DNA of 42,822 nt from Actinomycetes bacterium (GTDB taxonomy: Bacteria > Actinomycetota > Acidimicrobiia > Acidimicrobiales > Ilumatobacteraceae), in the NCBI GenBank assembly GCA_025360105.1, contig JANYCT010000088.1, positions 1 to 42,822 of the forward strand. Direction: 5' to 3'. This document shows positions 40,070-42,822 of this stretch, piece after piece (position 1 is the first letter of the stretch; each line of letters begins with the position of its first letter). The position numbers and the translations under genes were made by a program. The notes under the pieces were generated by a model. It ran no database searches, had not been told where the DNA came from, and saw only the letters and a list, made by a program, of their open reading frames with translations.

Positions 40070-40534
40070 TCAGGCGTAGCGCGCCGCACGTGTTCCGGGA
40101 GGATTGTTCACGCCGGCAACGGCATCGGGGTTCTCCACACAGACCTCACACTCGAGTCCATCGGGGTCGCGAAAGAAGATACTCAGGATCTGACCGAAGT
40201 CGGTGACGAAGTCGTCAGCCGCGCCTCTCGCCATGAGCCGGTCACGGATCTCGTCGAACGACTCCAGCGATGCTGCCATCAGCGCGAGGTGATCGATACG
40301 GCCGCGACCGAACATCGGCGTCTGTCGGTCGGCTTCGGTGTTGCCCTCGATGTGGAACACGTTGAGTTCGGACCAGTCGCCGATCTTGATGATCGAAATT
40401 CGAGGACCCGAGCCGTCGGGGAACTCAGAACCGTCATGCACGATCACCGCCTCGAACACCCCGCGGTAGAACTCGTGCAGTCGAGCGGGATCGTTCGTGA
40501 TGGTGGCCACGTGGTTCAAACCCTTGAGCAGCAT
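40070..40534 (-). CDS. VOC-superfamily (glyoxalase/dioxygenase-fold) protein
   Basis: This 154-residue protein starts LLKGLNHVATITNDPARLHE followed by FYRGVFEAVI. It has GRIDHLALMAASLESFDEIR in the second half and FFRDPDGLECEV at the end, the two-repeat VOC pattern. The His residues in NHVA and DHLAL and the Glu near the C-terminus are at the usual metal positions. The function could be glyoxalase, epimerase or dioxygenase, and is not defined. The frame is open to 40624, but ATG 40534 begins the domain. It follows the ACAD pair on the same strand by 37 bp. Confidence 0.86.
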   Translation of the reverse strand: MLLKGLNHVATITNDPARLHEFYRGVFEAVIVHDGSEFPDGSGPRISIIKIGDWSELNVFHIEGNTEADRQTPMFGRGRIDHLALMAASLESFDEIRDRLMARGAADDFVTDFGQILSIFFRDPDGLECEVCVENPDAVAGVNNPPGTRAARYA

Positions 40535-40571
40535 GTCGATTCGCGTTCTGTTGGTCCGTATGGATGCGGTA

Positions 40572-41555
40572 TCAGCGGGGACCGAGCACCGAGTCGCTGA
40601 CCCGGCGACGATGAAACGAGGCACTCCCCCAGGCCGGCATGAGCGCCCACGCCTTCTTCATGAACAGCTGCAGGTCGCACTCCCACGTGTAGCCGATTGC
40701 GCCATGCACCTGCAGCGCGCTGCGGGCGGCCTTCTGCGCCGCTTCGGAGGTCAACGCCTTGGCCATGCTCACATCTCGCCCGCGGGTTTCGGCTCCAGTG
40801 GCGTGCGACCACGCAGCCCGATACACGGCGGGCCGGGCGAACTCGACCTTCAGCAGCGCGTCGGCCATGAGGTGCTTGACCGCCTGGAACGAACCGATCG
40901 GCTGGCCAAACTGGCGGCGATCGCGTGCGTAATCGCCCGCGATAGCGAGCATGCGCGACGACAACCCCAGCAGATACGCAGCAGCTGCGAGAGCACCGGC
41001 ATCGGTGGCCTCGTCTCGATCAACCCCGAGGAACTGGCCTGCGCCCTCGGTGCCGGACAGCGTGGCAAGTCGGCGGCCGCCATCGATGCCTTCGACGTGG
41101 TCGATCTGCAACTCTGACACCTTGAGGGCACGCACTGCTTCGTGGTCGGCGAGCAGCACGAGCGTGGCCACGTTGGCGTGCGGGACGTAGCGTTCGCCCA
41201 TCAGAGCGGCGGTGACCGCGACAGATCCATCGGCCACACCCGCGGCCCACTGAGTGCCGCGTAGCGCCAAGGCACCCACCGTCATCGTCTCGAACACTGG
41301 TCCGGGAACAGCAGCACGGCCCAGCTCTTCGACGAGCAGGATCGTGTCGACGAAGTCGCCACCCATGCCCCCATCGGCCTCGGGCAGCATCATCGACAGC
41401 ACGCCCATATCGGCCAGCCGGGCCCACAGTGCGGCATCGCGACCGGTGCCTGTTTCCCACACGTTGCGGAGCTGCGCCGGAGTGAACTCGCGCTCGAGCA
41501 TCTCGCGTAGTCCGGTGGCGAACTGGTGTTGATCGGGGCTGAAGCTGAATTTCAC
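40572..41555 (-). CDS. Acyl-CoA dehydrogenase, non-catalytic-type (beta) subunit
   Basis: This 327-residue ACAD begins VKFSFSPDQHQFATGLREML with a GTG start at 41555. It has YARDRRQFGQPIGSFQAVKH and, at the C-terminus, QVHGAIGYTWECDLQLFMKK. The catalytic-base region (GALAAAAYLLGLSSRM) has no Glu. It is therefore the probable partner of the ACAD at 41566-42717, whose stop lies 10 bp before its start. This is the fourth alpha/beta ACAD pair of the window. Confidence 0.88.
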   Translation of the reverse strand: MKFSFSPDQHQFATGLREMLEREFTPAQLRNVWETGTGRDAALWARLADMGVLSMMLPEADGGMGGDFVDTILLVEELGRAAVPGPVFETMTVGALALRGTQWAAGVADGSVAVTAALMGERYVPHANVATLVLLADHEAVRALKVSELQIDHVEGIDGGRRLATLSGTEGAGQFLGVDRDEATDAGALAAAAYLLGLSSRMLAIAGDYARDRRQFGQPIGSFQAVKHLMADALLKVEFARPAVYRAAWSHATGAETRGRDVSMAKALTSEAAQKAARSALQVHGAIGYTWECDLQLFMKKAWALMPAWGSASFHRRRVSDSVLGPR

Positions 41556-41565
41556 AGGATCACGC

Positions 41566-42717
41566 TCAGCCTCTCGGCAGGTTCAGGACACGATCGGCGA
41601 TGATGTTGCGCTGAATCTCGTTCGTGCCAGCGTAGATCGGTCCGCTGAGGCTGAACAAGAAGCCGTCGATCCATTGCTCGTGGGCACCATCCATACGCTC
41701 GGCATCGGTGCCGAGCAGCTGCATCGCGAGTTCGTGGGCGCGAACATCCATCTCGCTCCAGAAGATCTTGTTGAGGCTGCTCTCGCTGCCGATGTGGCCA
41801 CCCTCGAGCAGCTTGGTGACCGTCATGTACGTGTGCAGGCGATAGCCCTCGGCCTGCATCCACACATCGGTGACGGCATCGCGCATGGCGTCGTCGTCAG
41901 GGTCGCCGATCTTGATCCACAGTTTGATCAGCCGATCGACAGCCACGTTGAACCGCGCCGGGCTGCGCAGGCTGACGCCGCGCTCGAATCCGGCAGTGGC
42001 CATGGCCACACTCCAGCCGTTGCCGACGCCGCCGAGCGTGTTCTCGATGGGCACGTGCACATCGTCGAAGAAGATCTCGGCAAAGCCGGTGTCGCCATCG
42101 AGCTGCGCGATGGGACGCACCGTGATACCCGGCGTGTCGAGTGGCGCCAGGATGAACGTGAGGCCCTTGTGTCGGCTGGATTCGGGATCAGTGCGGAAGA
42201 TACCGAAGCACCAATCGGCCCACGCTGCGCGGCTGGCCCAGATCTTTTGCCCGTTGAGAATCCACTCGGAGCCATCGTCGCTGAGCGTTCCCCTACTACG
42301 AATGCTGGCCATGTCGCTGCCTGCGTCGGGCTCGCTCCAGGCCTGCGCCCAGATCTCGTCGCTGCGCGCCATCGCGGGCAGAAAGCGAGCCTTCTGTTCG
42401 GGCGTGCCGACCTCGATGATGGTGGGGCCGAGCAGGAAGATGCCGTTCTGGCTCACACGCCCGGGCGCACCACTGCGCCAGTACTCCTCTTCGAAGATCA
42501 GCCACTTCACGTAGTCGGCATCGCGGCCGCCGTATTCAGCAGGCCAACTGACTGCAGACCAACCGCCGTCATAGAGCTTTGCCTCCCACTGACGGTGCAG
42601 CTCGAAACCCTCGGCAGTGTCAAAGCTGGGCAGCGGCTCGTCAGGAACGTTGGCCTGCAGCCAGGCGCGGGCCTCGGCACGAAAGGCTTGTTCGTCGGGG
42701 GTCTCGGTGAGATCCAT
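41566..42717 (-). CDS. Acyl-CoA dehydrogenase, catalytic (alpha-type) subunit
   Basis: This 383-residue ACAD begins MDLTETPDEQAFRAEARAWL. It has AWSEPDAGSDMASIRSRGTL, ILNGQKIWAS, Glu245 in TAGFERGVSL at the catalytic-base position and the C-terminal GTNEIQRNIIADRVLNLPRG. The frame is open to 42819, but ATG 42717 is the normal family start and leaves the operator-like palindrome at 42727-42754 directly upstream, 10 bp away. With the beta gene it should form a heteromeric dehydrogenase. Sharing the palindrome with the chsE4/racemase promoter suggests a steroid or branched acyl-CoA substrate. Confidence 0.9.
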   Translation of the reverse strand: MDLTETPDEQAFRAEARAWLQANVPDEPLPSFDTAEGFELHRQWEAKLYDGGWSAVSWPAEYGGRDADYVKWLIFEEEYWRSGAPGRVSQNGIFLLGPTIIEVGTPEQKARFLPAMARSDEIWAQAWSEPDAGSDMASIRSRGTLSDDGSEWILNGQKIWASRAAWADWCFGIFRTDPESSRHKGLTFILAPLDTPGITVRPIAQLDGDTGFAEIFFDDVHVPIENTLGGVGNGWSVAMATAGFERGVSLRSPARFNVAVDRLIKLWIKIGDPDDDAMRDAVTDVWMQAEGYRLHTYMTVTKLLEGGHIGSESSLNKIFWSEMDVRAHELAMQLLGTDAERMDGAHEQWIDGFLFSLSGPIYAGTNEIQRNIIADRVLNLPRG

Positions 42718-42726
42718 GGCCCCGTA

Positions 42727-42754
42727 CCGTATCTGACGATCCGTCAGAAACCGG
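42727..42754. promoter_or_regulatory. Operator-like palindrome, copy 3 (TCTGACG-ATC-CGTCAGA)
   Basis: The core at 42732-42748 is a perfect 7-bp-arm palindrome. Read on the minus strand, the 28-base block is identical to 22181-22208 except for two spacer bases. It ends 10 bp upstream of the ACAD start at 42717. A protein bound here would cover the promoter or early leader, which is a typical repressor placement. Confidence 0.8.
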
Positions 42755-42809
42755 GCACTGCTTGGCTCCAGCGCTCGTCTTGTCCGTCCGGATGTGCCAG
42801 CATTCCCAC

Positions 42810-42822
42810 ATGGGGACACACG
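42810..42822 (+). CDS. Possible start of a divergent gene, cut by the window end
   Basis: ATGGGGACACACG at 42810 could begin a plus-strand gene (Met-Gly-Thr-His), divergent from the ACAD at 42717 and 62 bp from the operator core. The racemase gene at 22246 starts in a similar setting. Four codons cannot prove coding, and no clear ribosome-binding site is seen. Confidence 0.2.

Noticed and set aside
1-42822. KstR (AACnnGTT-type) or KstR2 (CAAGnnCTTG-type) operators
   Set aside because: I looked at the main intergenic gaps and saw no convincing match. A motif scan would be needed to exclude weak sites.
1-42822. CRISPR array, tRNA or rRNA genes, insertion sequences, prophage
   Set aside because: No direct-repeat arrays, tRNA-like T-loops in context, transposase or phage proteins were seen.

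Overview
The window is a GC-rich, gene-dense actinobacterial segment with no phage, insertion-sequence, rRNA or tRNA genes that I can see. Its content is that of a steroid (cholesterol- or bile-acid-like) catabolic gene region. It contains nine acyl-CoA dehydrogenase (ACAD) genes, one of them only a C-terminal stub. It also has two cytochromes P450, a full set of side-chain genes like the mycobacterial igr operon, an alpha-methylacyl-CoA racemase, a C/D-ring short-chain dehydrogenase (IpdF-like) and three luciferase-like flavin/F420 oxidoreductases. The protein families resemble mycobacterial KstR/KstR2-regulon genes, but gene order and sequence divergence point to a non-mycobacterial actinobacterium. 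Acidimicrobiia (Ilumatobacter-like) is my guess from content, not something proven here.

Region by region. (1) 1-2022, plus strand: the end of a FadE30-like ACAD, ipdF and a P450. (2) 13399-2039, minus strand: one long run with LLM oxidoreductase, class III CoA-transferase-like protein, LLM oxidoreductase, ACAD alpha, ChsH2, ACAD beta, ChsH1, Ltp2, CYP125-like P450 and an AspT/YidE-type transporter. The six genes from ACAD alpha to the P450 are the igr set in a different order, with 4-bp stop/start overlaps through the core. (3) 13481-14389, plus: a YihY/BrkB membrane protein. (4) 22166-14412, minus: ChsE4-like and ChsE5-like ACADs, a DUF2889 protein, a crotonase lacking catalytic glutamates, a nested palindromic repeat, a protein with an Mrr-N/EVE-like start, a quinone oxidoreductase-like enzyme and a second ACAD pair. 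(5) 22246-30596, mostly plus: alpha-methylacyl-CoA racemase, SnoaL-like protein (minus), an SDR-like pseudoenzyme coupled to a canonical SDR, an EthD-like protein, a truncated thiamine-diphosphate-enzyme-like protein, a GNAT, an isochorismatase-like protein (minus), an alpha/beta-barrel-type protein, an NAD-dependent epimerase and an LLM oxidoreductase. (6) 30643-40534: housekeeping or accessory genes, namely an acyltransferase-SGNH membrane protein, a SNF2 helicase with a coupled small gene, a 572-bp non-coding gap, an MFS carrier fused to a cyclic-nucleotide-binding domain, a metallo-beta-lactamase-fold hydrolase and a VOC protein. (7) 42717-40572, minus: a fourth ACAD alpha/beta pair.

How the genes fit together (inference from known families): P450 oxidation of the sterol side chain terminus, racemisation at C25 by the AMACR, dehydrogenation by heteromeric ChsE-type ACADs, hydration by ChsH1-ChsH2 and retro-aldol removal of the last side-chain piece by Ltp2 with the ChsH2 DUF35 domain. 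IpdF then belongs to C/D-ring breakdown.

The most notable unlisted signal is a shared operator-like palindrome (TCTGAC-N5-GTCAGA). It occurs at 22187, 27924 and 42732, each time in a promoter region. Two copies agree at 26 of 28 bases, which suggests one local regulator, probably TetR-like, controlling the ChsE4-E5/AMACR divergon, the 27.9-kb divergon and the last ACAD pair. A second theme is repeated pairing of an active enzyme with a family member that has lost catalytic residues.
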